Positions 1-11,681 of a stretch of DNA of 64,000 nt are shown here, in pieces. The notes below the pieces were generated by a model. The model was not told the origin of the DNA. It ran no database searches and was given only the letters and a program-made list of their open reading frames with translations. Every line of letters starts with the position of its first letter. Positions within the stretch are counted from its first letter, which is position 1. The DNA lies in assembly GCF_000350225.1 (NCBI RefSeq), contig NW_005179135.1:62001-126000 (forward strand). Reading direction: 5' to 3'. The stretch is from Chondrus crispus. Lineage: Eukaryota; Rhodophyta; Florideophyceae; Gigartinales; Gigartinaceae. The position numbers and the translations under genes were made by a program.

Positions 1-461
1 GGCTACCGTAGTACGATACACTACAGTAGCTCGGTACTTTGTATAGTATGATACCTCCACCTTATATATTAAGTACTGAGAGAGGGCGACGCCGGGGGGA
101 ACAAGGGAGTTGTACACGACCCTCCACCGTCGACCTAAAATCTTGCTTCTTTCTAACTAGTGCTACTCCGCAGTGCGGGCGCTAGAGAGGAACCGCACGG
201 CTTGGGACGCGTCGACACCCGAGCGAGCCGAGATCTACCTCCGCCCGTCAGCGCTGGTACGACACGCAGCGCTGCTCCGGGGCGTCGAGGCGTCGATTCG
301 CTCGTGCGTGCGCGCTTCCTACCCCGACGCGCTCTATCACACCGCTACAGCGCACGTGCCCCCGTTCCGTAAGCAGGTGGTGTCTCCGTCTTCCCGTAGA
401 CCAAGAGTCTGCGCAAGGACTGTGCATACATCCCCTCCCCGTTTGGGTTGTTTATGCTACA
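1..461 (+). repeat. LTR of Gypsy family A, left-truncated
   Basis: This block aligns by eye to the right three quarters of the family A LTRs at 35637–36254, 48995–49587 and 62067–62659. Shared landmarks are the GCTCCGGGGCGTCGAGGCGT block near 273, the hairpin 249–274, and the terminal TTATGCTACA at 452–461. The left part lies outside the window. No internal element sequence follows in the expected frame, so it is probably a solo or rearranged LTR. It is clearly older than the two LTRs of the 49–62 kb element. Confidence 0.75.
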
Positions 462-477
462 GGGCTCTTTCTTGGCG

Positions 478-585
478 ACTTCCCCCGTTGTCCGACGGGG
501 CCCTTGGATCCTTCCCTTCCCTTGGCGTCCACCCACTGCCTCTTTTCGTACTGAAATATTTTGGGTACGTGTGCGCAGATCGCTA
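478..585 (+). pseudogene. fragment of the Gypsy antisense protein family
   Basis: The plus-strand translation of this short stretch contains SFPSLGVHPL followed by VLKYFG. It closely matches SFPSLGVHPL and VLKHFG in the 775-codon antisense ORF at 59586–61913. The match covers roughly 36 residues and ends where LTR-B sequence begins. It is a relic wedged between an LTR-A end and an LTR-B body. It shows that this protein family occurs in more than one element copy. Confidence 0.65.
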
Positions 586-1415
586 TATGTTAATTTAGTT
601 ATCATTAATTTAGCTGAAAGCAGATTAGAGTTAGGATCTAGCTCCCCGAGCTACCGTTCTGCCTCCAGCGGGGCGATATATAACCAAGCCCTTAACCTCC
701 AAGTCAATAAAGGTATCCCGAGTGGCCAGAGTTGAATGACACCTTGGTTGAAGGTCTTCTTTACCAAAACGCCCCCTTCTACTTTAGACTACGACATCTT
801 TTAGCGCTCTGGGTTCTCTTTTTAGTTCCTCTTCATTTTCCCATATTCCCTATTTTCCAATCTAATTCTATCCTTTACGTTGGTACCACTTTGTTGCGTT
901 GCGATCCGCATTGTGTTGACGTAAGCCATCGGGCTTCCGCAATCGTACACCTTTGGTGTTTTCGTTGTGTGGGTTCCATCGGACTTTCGTCGCGACTGAT
1001 CCAGTTTTGGTGCTTCTTGCCATCGGGCGATGCGAAATTGCAGCGCTGCCACTGTTCTATTCGTCCGTCAAAATATCTCTCACAAAGATCTTGTCGTGAG
1101 CGAAAGGTAAAGAGGGCGCTTTACGAGCATTGGACTTACGACCCAGCCGATGCGGTTTACCTTAACACCTCCTCGCACTCGTCGAGCATCTGGCCTTCGA
1201 AAGACTCTACCACACCTTGATCCCGGACTGGGCTTCTTCTTTTTGCCCCCCTTTTTGAGATCCGAGCTACTGTGGGCCGGAAACACGCTTAATTGGAACG
1301 GGCGCTCCCACCACTCCGTATCAGTGCGGCGTCGGCTGTTTCTTTGTCCTGTTTGTATTCGGTTGTGTTGTGCCATCGTCCCTCCGTCACCGCCTGCCAG
1401 GCGCACTGCACTACA
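586..1415 (+). repeat. LTR of Gypsy family B, copy 1 (plus orientation)
   Basis: It is homologous to the minus-orientation LTRs at 11682–12554 and 41890–42879. Shared blocks are an AT-rich stretch of TTAATTTAG type, the GGGGCGATATATA TATA-like motif near 672, the CCCGAGTGGCCAGAGTTGAA block near 717, and the end GCACTGCACTACA at 1403–1415. The first part of the LTR, with its CACACGTGTG block, is missing and replaced by the antisense-gene fragment. No tract of its own internal region can be recognised on either side, so it is a truncated relic. Confidence 0.75.
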
Positions 1416-1639
1416 CTACCCCCCTATGTAAACAAGTACGTTTTGTCTCTGTGCTTTCCTCCACTTTCTATAAGATTAAAATGCTCATAATTTCATTTCA
1501 CTGCCTTTTGTACTTGATCATTCTAATCTAACGTTGTTTTTTGCTTTTGGGATTTTTTGTGTTTTCGTTTATTTTCTTACGCATGTCTGCAGTTTCACAT
1601 TTTACTACTGGTTCGACAAGGTCCTTCAGCGGAACTATT

Positions 1640-2127
1640 GATTTTCTTATGATGATGATATGCCGTGTTGTTTATACAAGGCTTGGTGTAATAGTTACGC
1701 GCAATGCTGTTTGTTTTTGAACAGGCGAAACATAATCTTTTCTCGGCTCTCCTCATTTCTGTGCGTAGGGGAGTCTACTATTTTAGCGATTAGTAAGAAT
1801 GCCTATCTGCACGGGTGTTGGTCCCCCCAAAAGTCTTGAAGTAGTCCTATTCGTTCCAAAGAAGCCATGCTTATTGGCTTACAAACTGTCAGGCCTATCC
1901 ACAATTCTCATTATCTGTTGTAATGTTTAAGGTTCTGCTCTTTCGACTGCGATTCGTGTTCGAGAGTTGAGTCCTTGGCTATAATGTAATATTTTCTCAG
2001 CTGTAACGATTGATGAAGTTTGTAGTAGCCATTTAGAGAATTCTCTGTTGTATTCGGTTACTTGAGGGTGTCTACCCATTTGAGTTATATTTATAAGTGC
2101 TGTTCTTGCAGAAAGTTCACTGTTCAC
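1640..2127 (-). pseudogene. old retroelement gag relic
   Basis: The minus strand encodes a stretch (about 1927–2127) with the pattern KWLLQTSSI, then LHYSQGL, then RIAVERAEP. This is typical of the retrotransposon gag helical domain, where a YxxGL motif is followed by ..RTxVxxxxP. Further along the same strand (about 1660–1740) there is a Cys-rich stretch of CFAC type resembling a decayed gag zinc knuckle. The region is AT-rich compared with the Gypsy copies nearby and is heavily decayed. Assignment to Ty3/Gypsy rather than Copia is inference. Confidence 0.5.
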
Positions 2128-2810
2128 TGCTTCAAAATAGCTTAAATTTACTCTCTGGAAGTCTATCTATATTTGTATGTGGGCGCCGTTTCAAGTGCCC
2201 AGTTCCCACCATTTTAAATCCTGCACCTCCCACAGAGCTTACTGCATGCCGTGCCTCCTACGATTTAGTGATATAGCGTGACATAACTCTAGCTATGGCA
2301 CTACTCGACGGACGGCACTATATAAGGATGCTCATATACATATATTATGGGACAAAACACAATCCTTTGGCACTGCAGAACCGTAACACAACTACATCTT
2401 AAAGATGTCATCTATGACCGCTTGTAGTGTATCATCTTCATTGGAATGAGCCCAGGCAGAGATGAAGGCCTTTTTCGCTTTCCTCAGGTGCATAGCCGCT
2501 TCCCATATATCACCCTTATACTCTAGAGATTCTAAATTGATAAACACATCGGATAGTGTCAACAAATTTAGGACCCGTAGCAACACCGTCGGGTCATTTT
2601 ATTCACCCTCATCGTCACTGCAGTCCGATTTGTTATTGTAAAAGGCACCACCTAGCTCTACTTCATCTTCCATGGCATCATTCAAAGTACCACCACGGAC
2701 AGTACTCTGTGTCTCGACTTCAATCAACTCCTCAACTGCACCACAGGTTAATTCTTCACCTATTCATATCGCCAACGGATCCGTTTCACAAAAAATCGTT
2801 TTGGATAGAT
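2128..2810. other. AT-rich stretch, no recognised gene
   Basis: No coding region can be supported. A 64-codon minus-strand ORF (2392–2586) and short plus-strand ORFs show no recognisable domain. A TATATAA-like motif near 2321 and a direct run into the LTR-C copy at 2811 suggest decayed element DNA, but this is not certain. Confidence 0.3.
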
Positions 2811-3398
2811 GTGGGATATCTCCTCTCCGCCCTGGATTGAGTGAGAGGCGGAGGCTTCGCAGAGATAGCACGCGACGCGGACGCACGGCGCGAATATAAC
2901 CAGTACGAGTGAACTCGCGAAAAGGCAGCGGCTCACTGGCCGGTTACGTGCAGTCGCCCCGTAGTGCATAAACGGTAGCGACCGGTACCGGGTTAGAAGC
3001 CAGCGCGCGGATAGACTTACCGAACGGTCGTTTATAGGCGCGAAAGGGACGGGGGCGAGCTTGCCCCAGTTTAATGGTGGGGACGGATGTCAGGTCTTAC
3101 CCCGTCAGAGGGACGCCTCGGACACTTGTCCCAGTACAGTACCTGCCACCTAGTGCGTGTCTGGTACTGTGCACAATCAAAAAAACTAATGCCAGAATTA
3201 CTACCGCGCGGATGCCAGCACTTCGCATGTGCGCTATTATTCACGCGTAATGGTTAACTACCACACGGACTACACATGTGCTGATGTACATGCGTAATAC
3301 CCGTAGACTACGGCACGGACGCAACGCGTGCTATTGTACACGTACGCCACTCCACGACCGATCGGCACGCGCACGCTCCTTACGCGTGGGCACCCCGC
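2811..3398 (+). repeat. LTR-like repeat, family C, copy 1
   Basis: It is about 85% similar by eye to 12675–13275 in the same orientation. Both start with TGTGRGATA and CTCTCCGCCC. Both contain the TTACCGAACGGTCGT block and the TCAGGTCTTACCCCGTCA block, and both end in GGGCACCCC, after which they diverge. The TGT start and the promoter-like layout fit an LTR. A divergent relative at 13276–13910 is followed by a Copia-type primer site, so family C is probably Ty1/Copia. Confidence 0.6.
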
Positions 3399-4333
3399 CC
3401 ACGTGCGCACCGTACACGGCCACCCAGTTAATAACTCGCGCGCGCGCCGGTAGCTATACTGCAGACCCCCTTCCTAACCTTTCACTAAATCCCCGTAGCG
3501 ACCTTCTGTCCGATTAAGCGGTTCCTTCGCGGTCTTTCCCCTTCCCTGCGCGCGCGATGCGAGGACCGGAGCACCGGCGCGCTGGCGGGCCTTCTTCCTG
3601 TCTCTGCTCCGAGCTGGCTGTCGATATGCCAGCTGTCTCATCCGGATCGGTAATCGCGTCCTCCTACTTCCCTCACGCGAACAGCGTCGACCTACCTGAC
3701 TGACTCCTAACACTCCCCCGAAAATTGCAACTCCTCCACCCGCGACGACGTTTCCGCACAGTACCCTATCCGGAGACCGAGAACGCACGGTCACAATGAA
3801 GTCAGCGCAGCCCGTCCATACGGTCTACCGTCGAGCCCTGGTCGGGCTCGGGCGTTGAGACGATCGGCCTCTGCAGTATAGCCGCGGCAACGACAGTGCA
3901 GCAAGACTCTGCGGGCCACCGAGTTGGCCGAGCCCGCGTACGCGCGGATTAATTCGTTCTATGCGGAGCGCGTGCCGCTGCGCACAGCGCGCGCGACAAA
4001 GTCCTCGTCGCTGCCTCTCGTAGGCACGGGCCCCCCAGGGCCGCTTCAGACGTGCGGCACCGGGGCACCGCCCGCGGCTTCGGTACACTGCGTGCCGGTC
4101 GCGGGTCCGCGCTGTCGCTCGGGCCGGTCGTTCACCGCCCCCAGTACACCGGTTTGATTGCGAAACAGCGTGCGTGAGCTCCGTGCGGATGGTTTTGAGG
4201 TTTCAATCCCCGTTTTCGCACCTCTGCCAAGAAGGGCTGCCCAAATTTTGTAAATCCGCTCTTCTTTCCCGATCTTTGCAGCACCGAAGAATGGCACTGA
4301 TAGATCTGCGACGAACCTCTTCGTGCGCACGCA
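3399..4333. other. GC-rich stretch without recognised gene
   Basis: Several short ORFs exist on both strands, but none carries a recognisable domain and their composition is low-complexity and Arg/Pro/Ala rich. By position, 3' of the minus-strand Gypsy-B pol remnant, it may be decayed 3' sequence of that element. No antisense-gene motif of the kind seen at 59–62 kb could be found here. Confidence 0.3.
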
Positions 4334-4393
4334 GCGAACCTCGAGCCAAAACCGATCGGTAGATCTACCAATCGGTTTTGGCTCGAGGTTCGC
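4334..4393. repeat. 60-bp inverted repeat with 23-bp perfect arms
   Basis: Arms 4334–4356 (starting GCGAACCTCG) and 4371–4393 are exact reverse complements. They are separated by a 14-base loop that itself contains the palindrome GGTAGATCTACC. It lies one base before a second, perfect palindrome. Confidence 0.9.
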
Positions 4394-4394
4394 T

Positions 4395-4444
4395 AATCGG
4401 CAAGGTCGCGAAAACAGTCGACTGTTTTCGCGACCTTGCCGATT
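4395..4444. repeat. 50-bp perfect palindrome
   Basis: The 25 bases starting AATCGGCAAGG are followed directly by their exact reverse complement, centred on GTCGAC, with no spacer. Together with the inverted repeat at 4334–4393 this forms two adjacent hairpins or cruciforms. A purine-rich GAAA repeat follows (4445–4502). It may be the middle of a foldback element; no target duplication was found. Confidence 0.9.
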
Positions 4445-4789
4445 TAGAAAGAAAGAAACCGATAGAAATCAAAAAGAAACCAACGGGAACCAAAAGAAAC
4501 CGTATTGGTTTCAAATGTATGCAAATACGGTTCTTCCAGGTCAGCACTCCCGGACACGGAAGGCTCCCAGGAGTGCGATGCCGACGTCCGAATTTGACTT
4601 CGATTTTTTCCCACGGCGTGAGAGGGAATGACATAGCTCAAATCGCTCCTAAATTGAAAACCGGCGATCGCAACACATCGGTATACAAGAAACTGGATCT
4701 CGGCAAGGCTTACGAATTCCATAAGCGCGCGCGAGCGCAATCGTCCCGACGGTGCGGCCAAACGTGGCCCTGAGGCGTGCTACGCGTGC

Positions 4790-7700
4790 ACGGTTGTCGG
4801 CCGTTGGCGCGTACGCCAACATCGGTCAAGGAACGGTTGCCTGAGCCCATGGTCGGACTCGTAAGTGTCGTCCGAAGCAGTATATCCATACCAACAGACC
4901 TTTTATTAAATCCCGCCGCAGGTAGTACGGTGTCAGACAATGCGGACAACGACGTACTCCGCGCTCGGCATCGCAACCCTTACGTCCGATTCGGTCGAGG
5001 TGGCCGGGTGACGGTATCCTCCGGCCCGCGCGGCATCTTCGTAACGTGTTAGATGCTCACGAAATTTTCCACGCCGTCCTACTCGACGAGTACCGTGGTA
5101 TCCGTAGCGGAGCGCATGCGAAACGGGCCTCCTGTCTTCGATTGCAGTTGGACAGAGAACGCGTTCGTTCCGGTCGTACCTTGCCCACGCGTGCGTCGCT
5201 CGACGCTTGTCAACGGGCGGGGCGGGCGATCAACATAGACAAAATCGCCTGCCTCGACGACCGGACGGAATCAGACCTTCTTGTCAAAATCGTCCTTATA
5301 CCGCTTTTTCGATGCGGTTAATTTCGTCCGAGCACGGTCGAGCGCGTCGCCAAGCTTGCTCGGCGTAGCGCGCTTGTACTGCACCGGGGACCGCGGGTTC
5401 TCTCGATGGATCCCCGCGTCCTGCGGTACAGTACCAGGTAAAATTTGATTGCATGGCGGGCTCGTTAACACCAGGTCGAACGGAGTCGTCTTCGTCGACC
5501 GGTGATCTGCGTATAGTACGCGAAGGTCAGCGATTGCACGTAGTCGTCCCAATCGCGCTGGTGCTCCTCCACATAGTGCCAGAGACGTTGTACCGGCATG
5601 CGAATGAACCGTTCGGTCTGCCCCTTCAACTGGTGGTGGTACGCCGTCGTTAGATAATGCGCCCCCCGGAGGGTGTACACTGCGTCGAAAATTTTCGCCG
5701 CAAATTGAGAACCATTGTCGGTTAGACCGTAGCGCGGCGCTCCGTAGACGCGGACTCAGTTGTCTAGAGACGCATTTGCGACAAACGAAGCGGTTGTAGT
5801 CAGGAGCGGGATACTGCGCGTTAGCTTGGAGAACCAGTCGGTAATTACCAATACGTGTGGGCTTCCATGCGCGGTCTTGGGCAGAGGCCCCATGAGGTCC
5901 ATCGCGACGAACTCCAAGGGGCCCGCCGCCGGGAATAGCTTGAGTTACTTTTTGTTCTTGACAAGCGTCCTGCGGGTCGCAGTGCACGAGGGCAATTCCG
6001 TACCGTCGAAAACGAGTCGCTGGCCATGTGCGGCCAGTAGTACTCTCTGCGAAGGGTGGAGTGCCTGAGCGTGGCTCCCGGGTGCCCTGGCAACCTCGGA
6101 TGATGTTTCAGGTACAGGACCCGGGTGCGCAACCGCGTCCGTACCACGCGCTGTAGAGTCCCGTCCAGTGGGGACTTCCTGTCCAGAAAACGGTAGCGGT
6201 CGATGTCGAACTTCGAGTTCGGCGTCCCGACGGTTTCCGCGGCGAAACGACTGAAGGAGTCCTCAGCTTGATCGCGTAGAAACTCGTCAACCGAGATGAA
6301 CCCCGCGTCGCATTCCTCGGGGGTTATCGCGAGCGCGTGACAACCATTCCGACCGTCTTGAGGCTAGTCCCAGCGCACCTTGTGCAGGAGGGGGTCGCTA
6401 CCGTCGCTTTACTGGAGGGTAAACCAGGGGACCTCATCATCGACCAGTTCGGTGTCTCCACCATCGGTGCGTAGGCGCGATACGCCGTCTGCGAGTTGTT
6501 GCTTGACGCCTGGGCGGTACTGTACCTCGTAGTCGTACTCCGCGAAGCGCAAGCGCTAGAGAGCGAGCCGACAGCAACTGTCCGCTAAATTGAGGACCCA
6601 GCGTAGGGCCTCGTGATCCGTGCGCATGTTGAACGCGCTTCCGTAGAGTTACAGCCGTAGCGTGGGGATGCTCCACACTACGGCTAAGCATTCCTTTTCG
6701 GTATTCGTATAATTGCGCACCGCGTCTGTCAACGCGCGTCTCCGAAATCCGATCGGTTGAGAACCTCCTCCGGGTTGCTCCCGTAGAAGGGCGCAACCCA
6801 CTTGGTATCCGCACGCATCGGTGTCCAGAGTGTATTCCCGTCCGTGGCGGGGCAGCGTGAGGATCGGCGGCGACGAAAGGCGCCGCTTCCATTCCTCAAA
6901 CGCCGCGTGTTCCGTGTCGGTTAATATCTCGAATTTGTAGGGCTGATTCTTACCGGTCTTCTTGTTCAGCGATGCGGCGATATTCGCGAATCCTTGAACA
7001 AACCGTCGGTAAACGTCGCACATCCCGAGAAAAGATCGCAGTTCCGTTTGGTTCGTAGGCGTGCGCGCGCTCGATCGCGATGACGTTACGTCGCTCCTCC
7101 TCCAACCGTCCCGGACGTATCAGGTGCCCGAGATAGGTTACGGAGGTGTCAAAAACCCACAATTTGACAATTTTAGCGACACGCCCGCGGTATGTAGCAG
7201 CCGTAGTACCCCACGCACGTGCGCCATACGTTCCGTAACGGTTCGCGAGTAGAAAATGACGTCGTCGCGGTAGACCAGCGCAGTCTCCTATTTCACGCGG
7301 GACAGGATGATGTCGACCGCTCGTTGAAATGTCGCGGGCGCGTTTTTGAGACCGAACGACATGCGCAGAAGGCGGCAGAGGCCAGAATGCGACGCGACCG
7401 CAGTTTTATCGCGATCCTCCTCGGCGATCTCCACCTGCCAATACCCGCTATTGCAGTCTAGCGTGGTAAAGACAGTGGCATTGCCGAGCCAGTCGATTCA
7501 TTCGTCCAGGCGCGGTAGTGCATAGGAGTCGCGAATCATAACGGCGTTTAGATGCCATAGTCCACGCAGAACTGCATGGTGCCGTCTTTTTTCGGGACGA
7601 AGACCACGGGGCTCGCCCACTCGGGCGATGTCGGTTCTATGACTCCCGCGCTCAGCATGCAGTCGATTTCCTTCTCCTTCTCGCGCGCGATTGGTCCGGC

Positions 7701-8960
7701 TCGGTAGGGCGCTTGGTCGATCGGCCTCGCACCAGGCTTAAGCTCGATGCGATGCTTCGTGGCGTCGATCTTATCTAAGGAGCCGTACCACATGTCCTTG
7801 AATTCAGACAGCATGTCCATAATTTCCGTCCGGACGGTACTGTATTCTGCGCCGATGTGGACGTCTTCTTGCCAAGAGCGCGTCTTCTCCGCATCCGTAT
7901 CGGTCCGCTCATCCGTGTTAGCGGGATTGCCACCGTGGGCGTCGTCCGTATCCGGTTTTTCGCGTCGCGCGTATCCTCCCGTAGCGGTCGAGGATTTAAT
8001 CTTGCCGTCGTCCGTGACGGGTTCTTGAGGTCATGCGCATCCTTCCGTAGCGATGGAGGATTTACTTCTGCCATCGTCCGTAACGGGTCCTTAACGTCGA
8101 GCACACTCCTCCGCCGCTGAGGAATTAATTCGGCCTTCGTCCGTAGCGGATTCTTCGCGTCGCGCTTGTTCTTCCGTAGCTGTCAAGGAAGGATTTTTGT
8201 TTCCTCCCCCTCCTTAGCGTCGGCCTCTCCGCGGGACGCCACGCCAAGTGTCAATATATGTGTGGGAAAGTAACGCGAGACCGACAACGGTATGCTTAGG
8301 ACGTGGACCGCGCTGTGTCCGAAGTTTCTGACTAGCACCGAAAATGTCTCTCCTGGGAAGAGGGCCATGACCCCCTGGGCCATCAGCCATAAATTCTTAT
8401 GCGTCCTTTTGGGTGGTTTTGCAGGAATCAAAGCCCCCAACCGGTGTTGCGACGCGGACCATCACTTGGGTCATCGGGGGTATCGTGGCCCCCTTGACCA
8501 CCTGCATCCTCCGTGACGGTATGTTCGTCGGGAACTGCGCGCGCCTCCGTTCGGCCAAAATTTCCTCCTGCGGAAGCTGCTGCGACGGTCCCCTCGAGAC
8601 CATCTTGCCGTCGTGCCTCGAGGGTTTGACTCCCTTAGCGCCGCGGACATCACGTGATGGAACAGCACCTTCTTCTGCGGTGGCAGGGTCGCCTTCACGT
8701 GGCGATCCAGGAACGTGGTTCCCAGAATGCAGTCCACTGAGAGGTTGGTGACGACTAGGAACCGTACGCGCGCAAAGAATTCATCAATCCGGACGTACAG
8801 CATGAGCTCGGCGAAAGCCTTCATGGATCTATTCGACGCGTCGATGAGCGGCGGGCTCCTCGCGGACTTGATAGCAGCGCGCCACGGTTCTGCCAGACAG
8901 CCTAACTGGATCAGATTCGGGGCGGCGCCCGAAACTGGAACTAGCGTGATGGCACTCATC
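4790..8960 (-). pseudogene. pol region of Gypsy B1 (PR–RT–RH–IN–chromodomain)
   Basis: Recognisable in order on the minus strand are several parts. The protease end is CILGTTFLDRHV near 8720. The RT start is VIEPTSPEWASPVVFVPKKD near 7600–7650. RNase H has LDTDACGYQVG near 6815, followed by the ALTDAVRNYTNTEKE block. Integrase is at about 5465–6290. Weak GPY/F- and chromodomain-like remnants lie at about 4790–5250. The match to the intact pol at 52545–56885 is clear throughout. The frame is broken many times. Confidence 0.8.
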
Positions 8961-9121
8961 AGCGCTCGTCGTTTTCAGACCGTTACGGTGACCTTATACT
9001 CTTGCTTCTTGAAAAAAAACCGACGCTTGCTCCGTCCGGCTCTGCGATTGCGCGCGTACCGAAGCAGTCGACGGGGTGCCTTGTTTATTGAGTCTTGGCA
9101 CGGGGAAGATCGTCGACGCCT

Positions 9122-11547
9122 CTACGCGTCCTCCCCGGCTTCCCCCGTCAACGCAAGGTCCTCGGGCCGCTCCTCCGTCAGCAGTAGGTCTACTTCTTCC
9201 GTTTGGACGATCTCGCGCAGCTCGAACACTTTGATGCCCGTGGGAGCCTGCGCACGCAAATTTCGCGAAGCGGTAGGCAGTTGGCGCTCGAACTGCGGAC
9301 TCGGACGGAAACCTTGGCGGATCCGAAGCTTTTCATAGTTGGCCTCGCGGGCCTCCAAACGCTTCGACCGCAGCGCACTATCCGTCACTGCAGGACATTG
9401 CTCCCGTCGGTGAGTCAGGTCCGGACAGAACCGACACGGCGGGGGTTCAGGCAATCCTTGGTTGAACAACCGGACTCGCTGGTCCTGACCTGGCCTTCCG
9501 TACGGATATGCGCGCACGTCACCTTGGTGTGCGGGCGCCATCGAAGCGCCCCCGGGGACGAGGCAGGTGACGGATGGTAACTAGTCGGCGGCGAGCTAAG
9601 CGTGTTCGGCGTCAACGACTGGCTCGTCACGGCCAGTATCTCCTTTGTTCGGTTCCGCGCGCTGTAGTGAGTTCATATAGGGACTCGACGGACAGCACGA
9701 GCCTGGTCCCCGCGTTGCGCGTAAATCTTCTTACCGAATCGTACGGTGCTTGAGGCGACGCGAGGGAGGTCGCCTGTCTTAGAGCCGAGCGGTGGGTCTC
9801 GCCTATGGCTTTCGCGTAGCGTGTCACCGCTTGGTAGTTCACGCTCGGATGCGTCGCGAGATAATTCCGCACCTGCCCGCACGTCGCTGGCAGGAGTCCC
9901 TCATCCAAAAGGGACTTCATGCGCCTGTCCGAAAACACGGTTCCGCAGCGCAACGCCTTGTACCACAAATGGTTACTATACAGCTCCTCCGTCATATTCG
10001 AGCTCTGACGGAAGGACGTGACATCACCGATCGCTTCAGAAATAACATCGTCAGTCGCGTACGTGCGTAGTACGAAGTTAACCTCTTCCGCGTTAATATC
10101 GAGCAGCTAGCGCTGCTTCGCATCGATCACTACGGTGTTTCCGTGTAGCCTTCACTGGAGCAAGGCGTGAGTCTGCCCATCCAAATAGAACTGGAAACAC
10201 CATACGGCCGCGCATTTGCTGACCCTATTGTGGCCGCAGGCCGTCTTGAAGCGCGCGAGAAACCCTAGCACCGCGATTGGATCCTGACCACCGAACGTGT
10301 GCGTTTTCATCTGGACGCCCAACTTCTTCCTAAACAGTTGGTTCGCGGCACGGTACCCGCCTCGTAGCGCGCGCTGAGACTTTCCAGCTTATAGTTCGGT
10401 AATTGACGGCCGTGGTGAACAGGTCGTTCAACGGCCTGATCACTGCCAGCCGTTTCGGATCCCGCCTTGGGGCAGACCGGTGGTCTCTGCCACTGCGATA
10501 GCGGTCTCCTTCTCCGCCGGGGCTACTTTAGCCGTCCTGGTCGGAGTCTTCTCGCCGGAACCGACGTCGGTCGCGTGCGTTTCGACCCTTGCGGTCGCTC
10601 CTACGCGATTCGTCCGACTCGGTGTCGTCGTCATCAGAGGGGTATACACCTCCCCCGGCATCGCGGTATCACGTATAGCGTCCTTCGTGGTTATCATCGG
10701 AGGGTTAACTAACGCCTCCGGCATCGCAGTATCGCGCAGCGTCCGTCGAGGTTCTTGCGCGTCGCCATGTTGCGACGTCTTGGATCTCCCTCCTCGGAGG
10801 GGGTTTCTGTACCTCCTGGGTATATCCTTGAGCGCCGGGTGGCGCTTCTTCTGCTCGACCGATACGGCTGTCGCTTTTCTGTTGCGAAGCGCCCCAGGCG
10901 GTTTTCTGTCCCGGGGGACCAGCCGCATCGGCCAGTACGGGAGGGGCATTTTCTGTGGGCCTTCCTGCAGCACCATATACTGGTGGGAGGTAAATAGTCC
11001 TACCCTCCGGGTGAGGGGCCATTGTACCGATCCCGGGTGCGGCGCCGATTAGTTCAGCGTGCGTTTGCGTGAATTGCGGAGCGGTTGTGTCGTGGCGCGC
11101 GTGCGTGTCGACTCCTGCTTCGGCGGGAAAGGTCGTGGCCAGACGATTGGCCGCGGCGGAACTGATCGCTTCCTTTACAGCCGTTGCGGAGGGGGATTTC
11201 TCATCCACGGTGCCAAGCGCTGTCGCCACCTCGTATCGGACAAGGGCGGGTAGTAGTTCGTCCAAAATCGATGGTATCGTGCTGCGTACGTGGTCGTGCA
11301 CGGGTGTGGTCACCGTTCGGTCGAGGCACACGCGCACGACTTCGGGGAGTTCTGCAGTGAGGAACTCCTCTACCCACGGTTGCATGCATGGTTGAACCGC
11401 GTCGATCATCCAGTGGACGCCATTCCCTGTGCCTCCCGAGGCAGCCGGCGTAACGTCCGAGGTGGACGCTCGCGTGCGGCCCGGTTGCGGTGGCGGACGG
11501 AGGAGATCATTTGGGTTATCCACCCCGGGCGCGGTGCGCCTCTGCAA
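9122..11547 (-). pseudogene. gag region of Gypsy B1
   Basis: The N-terminal part (10705–11547) is an Ala/Pro-rich gag segment. The C-terminal part carries a CCHC zinc knuckle, CRFCPDLTHRREQC, near 9440. This is the same CX2CX4HX4C spacing as in the Gypsy-A gag. The region is broken in several places. It is the nucleocapsid precursor of the element and gives no sign of host function. Confidence 0.7.
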
Positions 11548-11681
11548 CTGCGGGTGCTTTGACGCCCGTAGGCGGAGTCCACGCCTTATTCCAGTCGGTT
11601 CATCGTCGAATGCGCTTCGCGATCAACGCGGTGATTTCTCAACCTTTTCCGTCCATACGGTTCTGTGCGCCGTCGAGTGAC

